Assembly (NCBI RefSeq): GCF_023516505.1
Contig: NZ_JAMGBB010000001.1
Coordinates: 2,155,001 to 2,219,000 of the forward strand
Length of the DNA stretch: 64,000 nucleotides
Reading direction: 5' to 3'
Origin: Sphingomonas brevis
GTDB taxonomy: Bacteria > Pseudomonadota > Alphaproteobacteria > Sphingomonadales > Sphingomonadaceae
In this document: positions 52,263 to 61,296 of the stretch, one piece after another
Layout of the letters: every line of letters begins with the position of its first letter
Position numbering within the stretch: position 1 is the first letter of the stretch
Notes under the pieces: model-generated
Seen by the model: the letters and a program-made list of their open reading frames with translations, nothing else
The model's database searches: none
What the model was told of the DNA's origin: nothing
Made by a program: the position numbers and the translations under genes

Positions 52263-53153
52263 ATGCGCCGACTTGCCGCCCTTGCCCTCGTTCCGCTGAT
52301 CGCCGCCGCTGAGGCCCCGACCCCGGCCAAGCCGCAAACGCCCGGCGAGATCCTTGCCGCCGCGCCCCAGTCCGATTGGCGCCCGATCGCTGCCGATGAC
52401 CTGCTGGTGGTCGAATTCAAGGATGGCAAGAAGGTCGTGATCCAGCTCGCGCCTGAGTTTGCGCCCGTCCATGTCGCGAACATCAAGGCCTTGGCCAAGG
52501 CAGGCTATTGGCAAGGTGCGGCGCTGTATCGGGTGCATGACAATTATGTCGCGCAATGGGGCAATAACGAGACCGAAAAGCCCTTGCCGGCCGGGGTCGT
52601 GGCGCAGCCTCCGGCCGAATATTTCCGGGCGCTTGCCGGGCTGGACGTCACTCCGCTGGGTTCTCCGGACCCATATGAGCCGCTGGTTGGCTATGCGGCG
52701 GGGTGGGCGGTCGCCGTGGACACCAGCGATTCAACCATCAATCTCGCCCATTGCTATGGCAGTGTGGGCGTCGGCCGCAACCTATCACCTGATACCGGGA
52801 TGGGCGGCGAACTCTATGCGGTCATCGGCCAGGGCCCGCGGGCACTCGACCGGGTGATCGCCAATGTCGGGCGGGTTGTCGGCGGCATTGAGAATTTGTC
52901 CAGCCTGCCACGCGGGACGGAGGCGCTCGGCTTCTACAAGGAACGCTCCATGGATGTGCCGATCGCCAGCGTCCGCCTGGCCTCGGCAATGCCGGAGGGC
53001 GAGCGACCGAAATTCGAATATCTCGACGAGAAGAGCGGTAGTTTCGCCGCATGGCTGAAGGTCAAGAAAAACCGGCGGGACGATTTTTACATTCATCCCG
53101 CCGGCGGAGTGGATCTGTGCAATGCGACCGTCCCGGTGAGGGCGGCCGGCTGA
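52263..53153 (+). CDS. Cyclophilin-type peptidyl-prolyl isomerase, exported
   Basis: The ATG at 52263 follows AAAGG and gives a 296-residue protein with a signal peptide (MRRLAALALVPLIAAAEA). The cyclophilin-like core appears as VVIQLAPEFAPVHVANIKALAKAG, YRVHDNYVAQWGN, and later HCYGSVGVGRNLSPDTGMGGELYAVIGQ. An unusually large insertion lies between YWQGAALYRV and HCYGS compared with classical cyclophilins. The histidine and arginine positions of the active site are not all obvious, so activity is uncertain. It probably folds periplasmic proteins. A longer frame to 52218 lies behind a weaker site. Confidence 0.83.
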   Translation: MRRLAALALVPLIAAAEAPTPAKPQTPGEILAAAPQSDWRPIAADDLLVVEFKDGKKVVIQLAPEFAPVHVANIKALAKAGYWQGAALYRVHDNYVAQWGNNETEKPLPAGVVAQPPAEYFRALAGLDVTPLGSPDPYEPLVGYAAGWAVAVDTSDSTINLAHCYGSVGVGRNLSPDTGMGGELYAVIGQGPRALDRVIANVGRVVGGIENLSSLPRGTEALGFYKERSMDVPIASVRLASAMPEGERPKFEYLDEKSGSFAAWLKVKKNRRDDFYIHPAGGVDLCNATVPVRAAG

Positions 53154-53159
53154 CTGGAG

Positions 53160-53420
53160 TCAGGCCGCGTAGGCGGTCTCATGAAGCCGGTTGCGATGCT
53201 GGATCACGATCGGCCCGTTGTGATGACGCATGCTGGCTTCGGCCAGGGGCAGGGCCGTCGCGCAGAAGGCGCATTCGGCCGACATCCGGCCAATCAGCCA
53301 CTGGGTCCGGCCGCAGCCGGGGCAATGGTTCACTTCATGCTCGCGGTAGACGACGTGATAGCCGCGTCCGGCCGGGTCATGCTTCATCTGCAGGTCGCTC
53401 AGTGTTGGAACTGAAGCCAT
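53160..53420 (-). CDS. Small zinc-ribbon-like protein (86 aa)
   Basis: The start at 53420 follows AGGA by seven bases. The protein contains HCPGCGRTQWLIGRMSAECAFC, a CxxC pair at each end of a 16-residue loop that should bind zinc, followed by a hydrophilic C-terminus with HRNRLHETAY. The function is unknown; it may bind DNA, RNA or protein. The longer frame to 53471 lacks a site and overlaps the permease control region. It converges on the cyclophilin gene. Confidence 0.76.
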   Translation of the reverse strand: MASVPTLSDLQMKHDPAGRGYHVVYREHEVNHCPGCGRTQWLIGRMSAECAFCATALPLAEASMRHHNGPIVIQHRNRLHETAYAA

Positions 53421-53482
53421 GAGGGGTTCCTTTCGGAGGCGTTGAACGAGCGAAATCGTGGCCGGTTGCACGAAATCGCTTG

Positions 53483-55966
53483 CTAGAGCGCGCGCAGTCC
53501 CTCTGCGGGACGGGCGTTAAGCGCTGGAATGGCCGCCAGAAATGCAGCGAGCATCGCCAACAGGGTCGCCCCCAGCGGGATCAGGGCGAGGTTCGGCCAA
53601 TCCGGGCTGAACGGAAATTCGAATAGCTGGACTACCACTAGTCGGGCGGCGATCGAGCCGGCTACGAAAGCGGCCAGCGAAACAGCCGCCGCCAGCAGGG
53701 CGAACTCGATCAGCTGGCTGCGAGTCACCTGGCCTCGGGTAGCACCCACCAGTCGCAGCAAGACGATGTCGCGGGCTCGCCGCCGGCGGGTTGCGACGAC
53801 CGAGCCGGCGAGCACGATCATGCCCATCAAGATGGCGAAGCCGGTCGCGATCCGAACCGCGCCATCGATCGATTCGAGCAAGGATTTCACTTCGGCCACG
53901 ATGTCGGCGACCCGGATGGCGCTGACCATCGGCATTTCGTCAGTCAGCCGCCGCTCCAGCTTCGTCGTCGATCCGCCTTGTTCGGGCGCAACCGTGGCCA
54001 TCAGCGTATATGGCGCGGCCTCCAGTACGCCGGGCGCGAAGATGATCGCGAAATTGAAACCGAAGCTGCGCCAGTCGATCTCACGGAAGGATGCGATGCG
54101 GGCCTCGATCGGGCGGCCGAGGATCGATACCGTCAGCGTGTCGCCAACCTTCAGGTTCAGGGCCGTGGCCGCGTCGGCATCGATGCTGACCAGCGGCGGA
54201 CCCCGATAGTCTTTCGGCCACCACTGGCCGGCGACGATGCGGTTGGCCGGCGGCAATTCGCCGGCGAAGGTCAGCCCGCGGTCGCCCCGCAGGATCCAGG
54301 CTCCCTCAGGGACATTTTTCATGTCGGCAACCCGGACTCCGTTTACCGCGGTCACCGGGCCCCGAAGCGACGGCACCAGCCGCAGCTCGGAATGCGCCAC
54401 GGTCTGCTCCGCAATCTGGCGAAAACGAGCCTCTTGAGCCCGGGGAATATCGACCATGAACAGGGCAGGAGCCTTTTTGGGAATGGTCGTGTCGATCTCG
54501 GCCAGGATGCTTGACGCGGTGCCGGCCAACGTGACCAGCAGGGTCAGTCCCAGCCCCAGCGATACCGCCAGCCGGCCGGTGGCCGCCCCTGGCCGGTCGA
54601 GCGCGGCGATTCCGAGGCGGGTGATGGGTCCGCCCAGATGCTTGGCGCCTCGGGCAATCCGCCGGATCGCGAAGCCGACCAGCGCGAACAGGCCGCAGAG
54701 GCCGGCAATCGCGGCCACGCCGATTGCGGCGAACCAGGGGTCGCTGGCGCCGGCAATCGCGATTGCTGCGGCGGTGGCGAGTGCCGCGGCCGGCAGCAGG
54801 AAGCTACGCCAATTGGTGGACTGGCCATTGCCGACGTCCCCGCGGAGCAGCCGGGCCGGCTTCGTTTCCCCGGCACCGGTGACCATTCGCCAGCTCGCGG
54901 CGAAGCAGATCAGGACTCCGAACAGCGCCGCTTCCCCCAGGGCCATCCACTGTGGCGCCGTATCGGGGGAAATCGGCAGCAGGCCTTCGGTCAGTTTGCC
55001 GACCAGGGCGGGCGCAATGGCGCCGATTGCCAGTCCGGCCAGGATCGCAGTCGTCGCGATCAGCCCAATTTCGGTCAGCAACATGGCGTTGACCGTCCGC
55101 CGGGTAGCGCCGACCAGCTTCAATATGGCGATCGAGGGACGCCGCGAGGCGGCGAAGGCGGCCGCCGCGCTCGACATGCCGAGTCCACCTATCGCCAGCG
55201 CGGACAGTGCCACCAGCAGTAGCATCTGCCCCAGCCGGTCGATGAACCGGCGCGTTCCCGACCCGGCCTCGTCACGGGTCGTGGAGCGCCATCCACCGGC
55301 CGGATGGAGGCGCTGGAAGTCCTTGCCGATGGCGTCGGCATTGGCGCCGCCAGGCAACAGGATGCGGTAATTGGTGGTGCTGATGCTGCCCGGCTGGATG
55401 AGTCGGCTTGCCGCCAGGCCGGCTTCGTCGACGATCACCGGCGGGGCGAGAGCGAAGCCGGATTGCCCAGGCACTTTCTCGATGATCGATACGATCCGGT
55501 AGCTTGCGCGCCCAAGCCTGACCTGGCCGCCAAGCTTAAGGTCGAGGCGTTCGGCGACTTCATGGCCGACCGCGACTTCGAGGCCAGCGGGACGCCGGCC
55601 GCCCATGCCCCAATCGACCTCGCCGGCGAGCCGCCAACCGCGATCGATTCCGCTGAGCTCGACCAGCTGGCTTCGGCCGTCCGGCCCGACCAGCATGGAC
55701 CGGGTCGTAATGCTCTTTGACATCCGGCCGAGCGCCTCGATCGCCGCCAGCTCTTCGGCATTCGCTTGTCGCGACGAGGTCGACAGCATCAAGTCGCCGC
55801 CAAGCATGGCGCGGCCATTATCGGCGATTGCGCGGTCGATCGAGGAGGCAAGGCTGGTGACCGAGGCCAGCCCGGCAATCGCCACGGCTAGGCAGATCCA
55901 GAGAAGGCCAAGCCCCTTGAGCCCGCCCCTGAGGTCGCGAAGCGCCAGGCGCAGCACCTGGCTCAC
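53483..55966 (-). CDS. ybbP: ABC transporter permease of FtsX/MacB type
   Basis: The 827-residue protein has a membrane helix at the N-terminus (GLGLLWICLAVAIAGLASVTSL), a large periplasmic loop, two FtsX-type groups of helices (about 260-420 and 690-820), and further helices near 430-480 in the middle. This double-FtsX layout matches YbbP, the permease partner of YbbA. The YbbAP complex is thought to extract or export lipids or hydrophobic substrates; it is proposed to work with the esterase TesA, which is encoded on the other side. Its start overlaps the ATPase stop by four bases. Confidence 0.9.
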   Translation of the reverse strand: MSQVLRLALRDLRGGLKGLGLLWICLAVAIAGLASVTSLASSIDRAIADNGRAMLGGDLMLSTSSRQANAEELAAIEALGRMSKSITTRSMLVGPDGRSQLVELSGIDRGWRLAGEVDWGMGGRRPAGLEVAVGHEVAERLDLKLGGQVRLGRASYRIVSIIEKVPGQSGFALAPPVIVDEAGLAASRLIQPGSISTTNYRILLPGGANADAIGKDFQRLHPAGGWRSTTRDEAGSGTRRFIDRLGQMLLLVALSALAIGGLGMSSAAAAFAASRRPSIAILKLVGATRRTVNAMLLTEIGLIATTAILAGLAIGAIAPALVGKLTEGLLPISPDTAPQWMALGEAALFGVLICFAASWRMVTGAGETKPARLLRGDVGNGQSTNWRSFLLPAAALATAAAIAIAGASDPWFAAIGVAAIAGLCGLFALVGFAIRRIARGAKHLGGPITRLGIAALDRPGAATGRLAVSLGLGLTLLVTLAGTASSILAEIDTTIPKKAPALFMVDIPRAQEARFRQIAEQTVAHSELRLVPSLRGPVTAVNGVRVADMKNVPEGAWILRGDRGLTFAGELPPANRIVAGQWWPKDYRGPPLVSIDADAATALNLKVGDTLTVSILGRPIEARIASFREIDWRSFGFNFAIIFAPGVLEAAPYTLMATVAPEQGGSTTKLERRLTDEMPMVSAIRVADIVAEVKSLLESIDGAVRIATGFAILMGMIVLAGSVVATRRRRARDIVLLRLVGATRGQVTRSQLIEFALLAAAVSLAAFVAGSIAARLVVVQLFEFPFSPDWPNLALIPLGATLLAMLAAFLAAIPALNARPAEGLRAL

Positions 55967-56634
55967 GCGGTTAGATAGCCGTCGGCCATGTGTACGGTGC
56001 GGTCGGCGCGCGCCGCTACCGCGGCGTCATGAGTAATGACCAGCAGCCCGGCCTCCGCCTTTCCGGCCCGCTCGAACAACAGGTCGATGATTGCCGCGCC
56101 GGTCTTGCTGTCGAGGTTTCCGGTCGGCTCGTCGGCCAGCAGCAGCCGCGGCCTTGGCGCGGTCGCGCGCGCAATCGCCACCCGCTGCTGCTCGCCGCCC
56201 GACAGCTGGGCCGGATAATGGGACAGGCGGTGACTCAGTCCCACCGCTTCAAGCTCGTGCGCCGCGCGGTCGCGCGCATCCTCAGCTCCGGCGAGCTCGA
56301 GCGGCACCGACACATTTTCAAGCGCGGTCATGGTCGGCAGCAGGTGGAACGCCTGGAGAATGATACCGAGAGATCGGCCGCGCAGGCGCGCCAAAGCGTC
56401 CTCGTTCATCCCGCTAATTTCCTCGCCCGCCAGCCGGACCTGCCCGGTATCGGCTCGCTCAAGGCCCGCCACGACCGCCATCAGCGAGCTCTTGCCCGAT
56501 CCCGATGGTCCCAGCACGGCAACCTTCTCCCCAGGCTGCAGGGTCAGGCTGACGCCCTTCAATATTTCGGTGCGGACGTCGCCTTCCCCAAGGGTCAGGC
56601 GGATATCGTCAAGCTCGATCAGCGGCTGGCTCAT
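55963..56634 (-). CDS. ybbA: ABC transporter ATP-binding protein
   Basis: The ATPase contains all ABC motifs: [10 protein letters not shown] (Walker A), [20 protein letters not shown] with the Q-loop, [15 protein letters not shown] (signature), [13 protein letters not shown] (Walker B) and VITHD (switch). It is the LolD/MacB-like type that pairs with FtsX-type permeases. The ATG at 56634 is used; a GTG three codons before lies within a perfect 13-base palindrome. It overlaps the permease gene and is divergent from tesA, the conserved ybbAP-tesA arrangement. Confidence 0.95.
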   Translation of the reverse strand: MSQPLIELDDIRLTLGEGDVRTEILKGVSLTLQPGEKVAVLGPSGSGKSSLMAVVAGLERADTGQVRLAGEEISGMNEDALARLRGRSLGIILQAFHLLPTMTALENVSVPLELAGAEDARDRAAHELEAVGLSHRLSHYPAQLSGGEQQRVAIARATAPRPRLLLADEPTGNLDSKTGAAIIDLLFERAGKAEAGLLVITHDAAVAARADRTVHMADGYLTA

Positions 56635-56647
56635 AGCTGTCACAGCT
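56635..56647. promoter_or_regulatory. 13-bp palindrome in the ybbA/tesA divergent gap
   Basis: AGCTGT-C-ACAGCT is a perfect 6-base inverted repeat with one central base, immediately upstream of the ybbA ATG in the 56-base gap to tesA. It could be an operator for both directions. Confidence 0.35.
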
Positions 56648-56690
56648 AGGGAGCTTGCGGGGCCGTCACAATGGCCCCACCTTGAAAGCC

Positions 56691-57335
56691 ATGAACCGCC
56701 GGTCGATTGCCGCCGCCCTTTTGTCGATGATGCTGGTTGGCGCCAGCCCGCCGGCCACCAGCCCGGATTCGGCGCGCCCGCTGGTGCTCGCCTTCGGCGA
56801 CAGCCTTACCGCCGGCTACGGCCTCGACCAGGGCCTTGGCTTCGTTCCCCAGCTCCAGGCGACGCTGCGCCGCCACGGAATCGCCGCGACCGTCGTCGAC
56901 GGCGGCGTATCGGGCGATACCAGCGAAGCCGGCAAGGCCCGGCTCGGCTGGACGCTCGACGGGATGGAACGCAAGCCCGACCTGGTGATCGTCGAGCTCG
57001 GGGCCAACGATATGCTGAGAGGGCTCGATCCGAAGCTGACCGAAGCCAATCTAAACGCCATTTTGAGCGACCTCGATCGGAGGAAGATACCGGTCCTGGT
57101 CGCGGGCATGCGCGCCGCGCCCAACCTGGATCCCGCTTATATCGCCCGGTTCGAGGCGATCTTCCCCGCCCTGGCCAAGCGCCACGGCGCCGAGCTCTAT
57201 CCATTTTTCCTGGAAGGCGCCGCCGCCCAGCCGGGCATGCAGCAGGCGGACGGGATGCACCCGACCTTCGCCGGCGTGAAGCGGATCGTCACGGGAATTG
57301 CGCCGGCGGTGAAGCAGGCGCTGAAGCTGGGCTAG
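56691..57335 (+). CDS. tesA: SGNH/GDSL arylesterase (TesA-like)
   Basis: The start at 56691 gives 214 residues with a signal peptide ending near LVGASPP. The SGNH motifs are AFGDSLTAGYG with the catalytic serine, DGGVSGDTSEAG (Gly block), VELGANDMLRG (Asn block) and GMHPTFAG with the catalytic Asp/His pair near the end. TesA family enzymes are periplasmic thioesterase/lysophospholipase/arylesterases. It is divergent from ybbA-ybbP, which is the usual neighbour pair. Its stop overlaps that of the PilZ gene by four bases. Confidence 0.95.
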   Translation: MNRRSIAAALLSMMLVGASPPATSPDSARPLVLAFGDSLTAGYGLDQGLGFVPQLQATLRRHGIAATVVDGGVSGDTSEAGKARLGWTLDGMERKPDLVIVELGANDMLRGLDPKLTEANLNAILSDLDRRKIPVLVAGMRAAPNLDPAYIARFEAIFPALAKRHGAELYPFFLEGAAAQPGMQQADGMHPTFAGVKRIVTGIAPAVKQALKLG

Positions 57336-57646
57336 GCGCTCAAGCCTTCCATCGAGATCGGCTCGGCGAATTCGGCGCCGATGCGGTTTCCGGCAATCCA
57401 GCGTACCAGGGCATTGGCCCGCTCGCGGCCCGGCAAAATCAGCCAGATCCGGCAGCCCACTTCAAAATCGCCTTCGGCTTCGGCCATGAACCCGGTTTCG
57501 GAGATGTTGAGCACCTTCGCCTCGAAGCCTTCCGCCCCAAGCTCGCGGACCTTGGCGCCGATGTCGACAGGGTGGCGCGCCGTGCGTCGGCGATCGCTCG
57601 AGTCCCTGGCCTCTTCGATCCGCGCCTTGATCATCCGAAAGCTCAT
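57332..57646 (-). CDS. PilZ-domain protein, copy 2
   Basis: The 104-residue protein starts at the ATG at 57646. The PilZ signature has both parts: RRRTARHPV (R-x3-R) near residue 20 and VLNISETGFMAEAE (N-x-S-x2-G) near 45, then VRWIAGNRIGAEF. PilZ proteins bind c-di-GMP at these two motifs. No other domain is present, so it may act as an adaptor. It lies 14 bases downstream of a second PilZ gene, and a GGDEF gene is found elsewhere in the window. Confidence 0.83.
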   Translation of the reverse strand: MSFRMIKARIEEARDSSDRRRTARHPVDIGAKVRELGAEGFEAKVLNISETGFMAEAEGDFEVGCRIWLILPGRERANALVRWIAGNRIGAEFAEPISMEGLSA

Positions 57647-57660
57647 CTCCACCGGCGAGG

Positions 57661-57966
57661 CTACTCTAGCGGATTGGCGAAATATACGCCCATCCGTCCG
57701 TCGCGCAGCCAACGCACTTGAGCCGGGTTCGTGCCACGGTCAAGCAGTTGGAGCGAAACGCTTTCTCCGATGTGCGCATCGCCCGAAAAGCGCAGCATGG
57801 CCCCCGAACGCGACAGATTTACCACCGAAACGATGTGATTGCGGCCGCGGATCGACAGTACCGCCGTCTGGGAATCGGCCTCGATCCGCTGTTCGACGCG
57901 CTCGTCGAACATCCGCTTGACGGTTCTTGGGATCATGCCGCCATGCAAGTGGAATCGCGATGACAT
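57661..57966 (-). CDS. PilZ-domain protein, copy 1
   Basis: The ATG at 57966 follows GAGGA by seven bases and gives 101 residues. Near residue 24 DERVEQRIEAD supplies the arginine motif (R-x3-R), and VVNLSRSGAMLRFSG has N-x-S-x2-G, followed by AQVRWLRDGRMGVYF. The two copies are only about 30-35 percent alike, so they are old or independent. It may bind c-di-GMP or have lost it. The pair forms a likely two-gene operon. Confidence 0.82.
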   Translation of the reverse strand: MSSRFHLHGGMIPRTVKRMFDERVEQRIEADSQTAVLSIRGRNHIVSVVNLSRSGAMLRFSGDAHIGESVSLQLLDRGTNPAQVRWLRDGRMGVYFANPLE

Positions 57967-58171
57967 TCGGCGTTTCCTCATCCGAGCTTAATATCCCGCA
58001 AACCTTATGCTTCCCAACTGTTTAAGGATTGGTTGGCATGGGTCAAATAAGCGGCAGGGGCGCGCGGCGGCCCCTAGTCCGTTCGGTTCATCCTGTGTAT
58101 GTTCGATGACGCTAGGATGGATGTCGGTTGGCGCGTGCGCGCCGTTGGTGTCGAGCGAGGGGTTACGGACT

Positions 58172-59506
58172 GTGACGAAGGCGCGTTGGAACCAGTTGGT
58201 GACGTTTACAGCCATGGCTATCGTTCCGGTGGCCCTGGCGGCTCAGCAGCCTGTCGCAGCGCCTGCCGCGCCCGCCTCGAAACCCGTTGCCCAACCCAAG
58301 CCCGCCGATCCCATCGGCCCGCTGCCGGAGGGCGTGACCGAGCCGCCACAGGCCGCGCCGGAACCTCCGCCGCTGCCCCCGCCACCACCGATCTGGACCT
58401 TGCAGCAGGCAAGCGCGCTGGCTGGCTACATCAATAATGTCGGTAGCGAAGGCCTGTCACCTACGGACTATGACCCGGCAGGGCTGATCGAAGCGATGCG
58501 CTCTAACGATCCGCAGCTGCTTGCACAGGCCGCCACCGACCGTTTCAACAAGCTCTCTTCGGACCTGGCGCTGGGCCATGTCCGCGGCGACGCCCGAATC
58601 GATTGGCACGTGGTCGACAAGGACCTCGATGAGGCCCGGCAGCGGCAAATGCTCGATGCGGCCCTGGTCACCAACCGGATTCCGGAGGTGCTCAATTCGC
58701 TGCTTCCGACGCATCCGCAATATGGAGCGCTCCGCACTGCGCTGTCGATCACGCCCAAGACCGACACCCAGAAGATCAACAAGATCCGGCTGAACATGGA
58801 CCGCTGGCGCTGGCTGCCCCGCGAACTTGGCCAGAAGTACATCATCGTCAACGTGCCGAGCTATTACGCGACGCTGGTTGAAAATGGGGCGACGCGGTGG
58901 AAGACCCGTGCGGTTGCGGGCGCGATCAAGACTCCCACGCCGCAGCTCAATGCCACGGCGGTCGGTGTGATCCTCAATCCCTGGTGGGAAGTGCCGCCGA
59001 GCATCTCCAAGGAAGTCGCCGGCAAGCCGGGCTATGTCGCGGTCAAGGGCAAGGACGGAAAGGTCCAGCGCTGGCGCCAGCCGCCCGGACCGACCAACGC
59101 CCTCGGACAATTGAAGTTCGTGATGTACAACGAACAGAATATCTATCTGCACGACACCAACGCAAAGAGCCGCTTCAACAGCGAGGTCCGCGCGGCCAGC
59201 CATGGCTGCATTCGTACCAAGGACGTCCTCGATCTTGCGACCATGTTGCTCGGCGATGACGGCGGCGAATGGACTCCAGACAAGATTACGGAAACGCTGG
59301 CGTCCAAGAAATCGAAGCAAGCCAACTTCGTGAAGCCGCTGCCGATCTACATTGTCTATTTCAGCATCGCGGCGAACACCGATGGGTCGATCGTCAGCTA
59401 TGAGGACATGTACAAGCGAGACGGCAAGGTAATCTCCGCGCTGCTCGACAATGACGGCAAGGCGCCGGTCGACAAGAAGCCGGCGGAGAAAGTAGCCGCC
59501 AAATAA
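58172..59506 (+). CDS. L,D-transpeptidase (YkuD/YcbB-like)
   Basis: The GTG at 58172 gives 444 residues with a signal peptide (MTKARWNQLVTFTAMAIVPVALA). A proline/alanine-rich stretch (residues about 25-65) is followed by a helical region and the YkuD catalytic domain: LNPWWEVPPSISKE near 270, then ASHGCIR with His344 and Cys346, where the cysteine is the nucleophile. Such enzymes crosslink peptidoglycan stems or attach proteins in the periplasm. The long frame from 58007 is rejected because it would hide the signal peptide. A hairpin after the gene separates it from the convergent transpeptidase gene. Confidence 0.9.
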   Translation: MTKARWNQLVTFTAMAIVPVALAAQQPVAAPAAPASKPVAQPKPADPIGPLPEGVTEPPQAAPEPPPLPPPPPIWTLQQASALAGYINNVGSEGLSPTDYDPAGLIEAMRSNDPQLLAQAATDRFNKLSSDLALGHVRGDARIDWHVVDKDLDEARQRQMLDAALVTNRIPEVLNSLLPTHPQYGALRTALSITPKTDTQKINKIRLNMDRWRWLPRELGQKYIIVNVPSYYATLVENGATRWKTRAVAGAIKTPTPQLNATAVGVILNPWWEVPPSISKEVAGKPGYVAVKGKDGKVQRWRQPPGPTNALGQLKFVMYNEQNIYLHDTNAKSRFNSEVRAASHGCIRTKDVLDLATMLLGDDGGEWTPDKITETLASKKSKQANFVKPLPIYIVYFSIAANTDGSIVSYEDMYKRDGKVISALLDNDGKAPVDKKPAEKVAAK

Positions 59507-59508
59507 GG

Positions 59509-59536
59509 AAAGGGCGGCTCCCGAAGGAACCGCCCT
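59509..59536. terminator. Hairpin between convergent L,D-transpeptidase genes
   Basis: AAGGGCGGCTCC and GGAACCGCCCTT form a 12-base stem with one mismatch around CGAA. It can work for both strands, although only a short T/G run follows. Confidence 0.6.
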
Positions 59537-59559
59537 TGTCTGCCCCCAGATCTGTCAGC

Positions 59560-60267
59560 TCAGGCGATATCCAGCCGATCGGCGAAGACCATCCGGCCGC
59601 CGGCGAGCTTGCTCATCACTTTCCACTGGTCAGCGCGGCTGAAGGCAAAGCAGCCCTCAGATCGGCCCAGCTTGCCGTGGATGTCGATCATTTCCGGCTC
59701 GGCATACCAGGCATTGTGGATGACGATCGCCCGATTTTCGGCATTGTTGTTGGTCCAGTCGAGACCGTGGACCTTCATCGAGAGGCCATATTTGCCGTGA
59801 TAGTAATCGCCAGTCGTATAGGTCCCGTTCGATGTCGCTTCCGACCCGGGCCGGTTCGAAAACCGCTCGACGAAGCCACTGTGATCGGGATCGGAGCCGC
59901 GGCCATGGGCGACGCGGAAGCTTTCGACCGTGCCGCTGGCAAGGTCGACCAGGTGGAAGCGCGGGTCGCGCGACGCCAGCGAGAAATCGACGATGCCGAT
60001 CGAATCGCGGGCCGCGATGCGGTGCGAATCGAGTGCCGCCTTGGCCCGCTGGTAAAGCGCCGGGTCGATCCCGACTGGAGTGGTCGGCGCGGCGGGTGCG
60101 GTCGCAATCGGCTTTGCCGGCTCGATAGGAGCCATCGGCTGTGTCAGGATGGATGGAGCCAGGCCCTGCGAACTCGCCGCGCTGGACAGCAACAAGCCAC
60201 CCGCGCCGGCCGCACCGAGACGCAACATTTCCCGACGATTCAACGAACTAATACCCGCACTTTGCAT
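59560..60267 (-). CDS. Second YkuD-type L,D-transpeptidase with twin-arginine-like leader
   Basis: The ATG at 60267 gives 235 residues. The leader NRREMLRLGAAGAGGLLLSS resembles a twin-arginine signal. The catalytic domain has KVHGLDWTNNNAENRAIVIH (His184 region) and IHGKLGRSEGCFAF with the likely nucleophile Cys206, matching murein L,D-transpeptidase-catalytic proteins with the HGL and GRSxGC motifs. It is a different subfamily from the neighbour on the other strand, which has HGCIR. It likely acts in peptidoglycan remodelling. Tat export would be unusual for the family. Confidence 0.84.
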   Translation of the reverse strand: MQSAGISSLNRREMLRLGAAGAGGLLLSSAASSQGLAPSILTQPMAPIEPAKPIATAPAAPTTPVGIDPALYQRAKAALDSHRIAARDSIGIVDFSLASRDPRFHLVDLASGTVESFRVAHGRGSDPDHSGFVERFSNRPGSEATSNGTYTTGDYYHGKYGLSMKVHGLDWTNNNAENRAIVIHNAWYAEPEMIDIHGKLGRSEGCFAFSRADQWKVMSKLAGGRMVFADRLDIA

Positions 60268-60546
60268 CCGAACGCTTATACGGATCAAACGGTTAACCGC
60301 CGATAACCCTTTTGGCGCTTTCGCGGCTTCCGTCCCGCTTGACCAACGGTTCGTCGTGCAATGCGGAACTTGTCTACGCCTTGTCAGGAAGGGGCGCCGC
60401 TGCTAAGGGGCCGCCTCCGCACGCGCCCCGGGCGCTTGTGAACCATATTCATTGCCTAGCGAATGTGAGGCCGGACGACCGGCCCCAAGCGCCGGGTTCG
60501 CCCGCTAGGTTTTGGGCATCTATTCGAAGGGAGTTGGACGGCTTTT

Positions 60547-60753
60547 ATGCAAATCATCGTTCGCGACAACAATGTCGACCAGGCGCTGCGCGCGCTCAAG
60601 AAGAAGCTGCAGCGTGAGGGCGTCTACCGCGAGATGAAGCTGCGCCGTCACTACGAGAAGCCGTCGGAAAAGCGCGCCCGTGAGCGTGCCGCCGCGATTC
60701 GCCGCGCCCGCAAGCTGGAGCGCAAGCGGATGGAGCGCGAAGGCGCCCGCTAA
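60547..60753 (+). CDS. rpsU: 30S ribosomal protein S21
   Basis: The 68-residue protein [20 protein letters not shown], then [20 protein letters not shown] matches bS21, a small basic protein at the platform of the small subunit, with the C-terminal [16 protein letters not shown] tail. A GGGAG lies rather far upstream, at about 14 bases. It is followed immediately by an intrinsic terminator and then the FKBP gene. In the 250 bases upstream of it (60289-60546) I see no gene. Confidence 0.97.
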   Translation: MQIIVRDNNVDQALRALKKKLQREGVYREMKLRRHYEKPSEKRARERAAAIRRARKLERKRMEREGAR

Positions 60754-60778
60754 GGCTCCCGTTCGGGCGCCTTTTTCT
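60753..60778 (+). terminator. Rho-independent terminator of rpsU
   Basis: AGGC(T)CCC and GGG(C)GCCT pair around GTTC and are followed by TTTT. The left arm begins at the last base of the stop codon. Confidence 0.78.
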
Positions 60779-60807
60779 CTTCCCCTGGCCGCATCGCGAG
60801 GGCTGAC

Positions 60808-61293
60808 ATGTCGGTTACCCAAGTTCCGCTTCGTCCCGTCGCCAAGGGAACGCTCGTCAAATTGTGGCTGGCTGTCGCGGCGCTGATCGCGCTGGCCTAT
60901 GGAATCGCCTATTTCGGCGCCGGCCAGTTCAAGGCGGTCACGGTCGAAACCGTCGTCGCCGGCAACGGCCCTCTCATTGGCGAGCTTGACGGCGTGATCA
61001 TCGAATATACCGGCCGCACCGAAGACGGAACGGTGTTCGACAGCACCGAGGGCCGCGGCCCGGCTCCATTCCTGGTGATGCAGCTGTTCCCGGGCTTCAA
61101 GCAGGCGCTGGCCCAGATGCAACAGGGCGGCCGTTACAAGATCGTCGTCCCCGGCCGCCTCGCCTATGGCAAGAACCCGCCTGCCGGCAGCCCGATCAAG
61201 CCCAATGAGGACCTGGCCTTCGACGTCTACGTCAAACAGGTCGTCCCCAACGCCGCGTTGAGCGCGGGCGCCGCGCAGCCACCGCAGCAGTAA
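60808..61293 (+). CDS. FKBP-type peptidyl-prolyl isomerase, membrane-anchored
   Basis: The 161-residue protein has one membrane helix near residues 18-38 (LWLAVAALIALAYGIAYF), without a cleavage site, so it is probably anchored with the FKBP domain outside the cytoplasm. The domain runs EYTGRTEDGTVFDSTEGRGP, then VMQLFPGFKQALAQMQQGGR and YGKNPPAGSPIKPNEDLAFDV, with the YTG, FD, and IPPN-like residues of FKBP. It assists protein folding. It overlaps none of its neighbours and converges on the AI-2E gene. Confidence 0.93.
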   Translation: MSVTQVPLRPVAKGTLVKLWLAVAALIALAYGIAYFGAGQFKAVTVETVVAGNGPLIGELDGVIIEYTGRTEDGTVFDSTEGRGPAPFLVMQLFPGFKQALAQMQQGGRYKIVVPGRLAYGKNPPAGSPIKPNEDLAFDVYVKQVVPNAALSAGAAQPPQQ

Positions 61294-61296
61294 GCC

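Noticed and set aside
58007-58171. 55-residue upstream extension of the YkuD-type L,D-transpeptidase
   Set aside because: Starting there would bury the signal peptide; the GTG at 58172 fits better.
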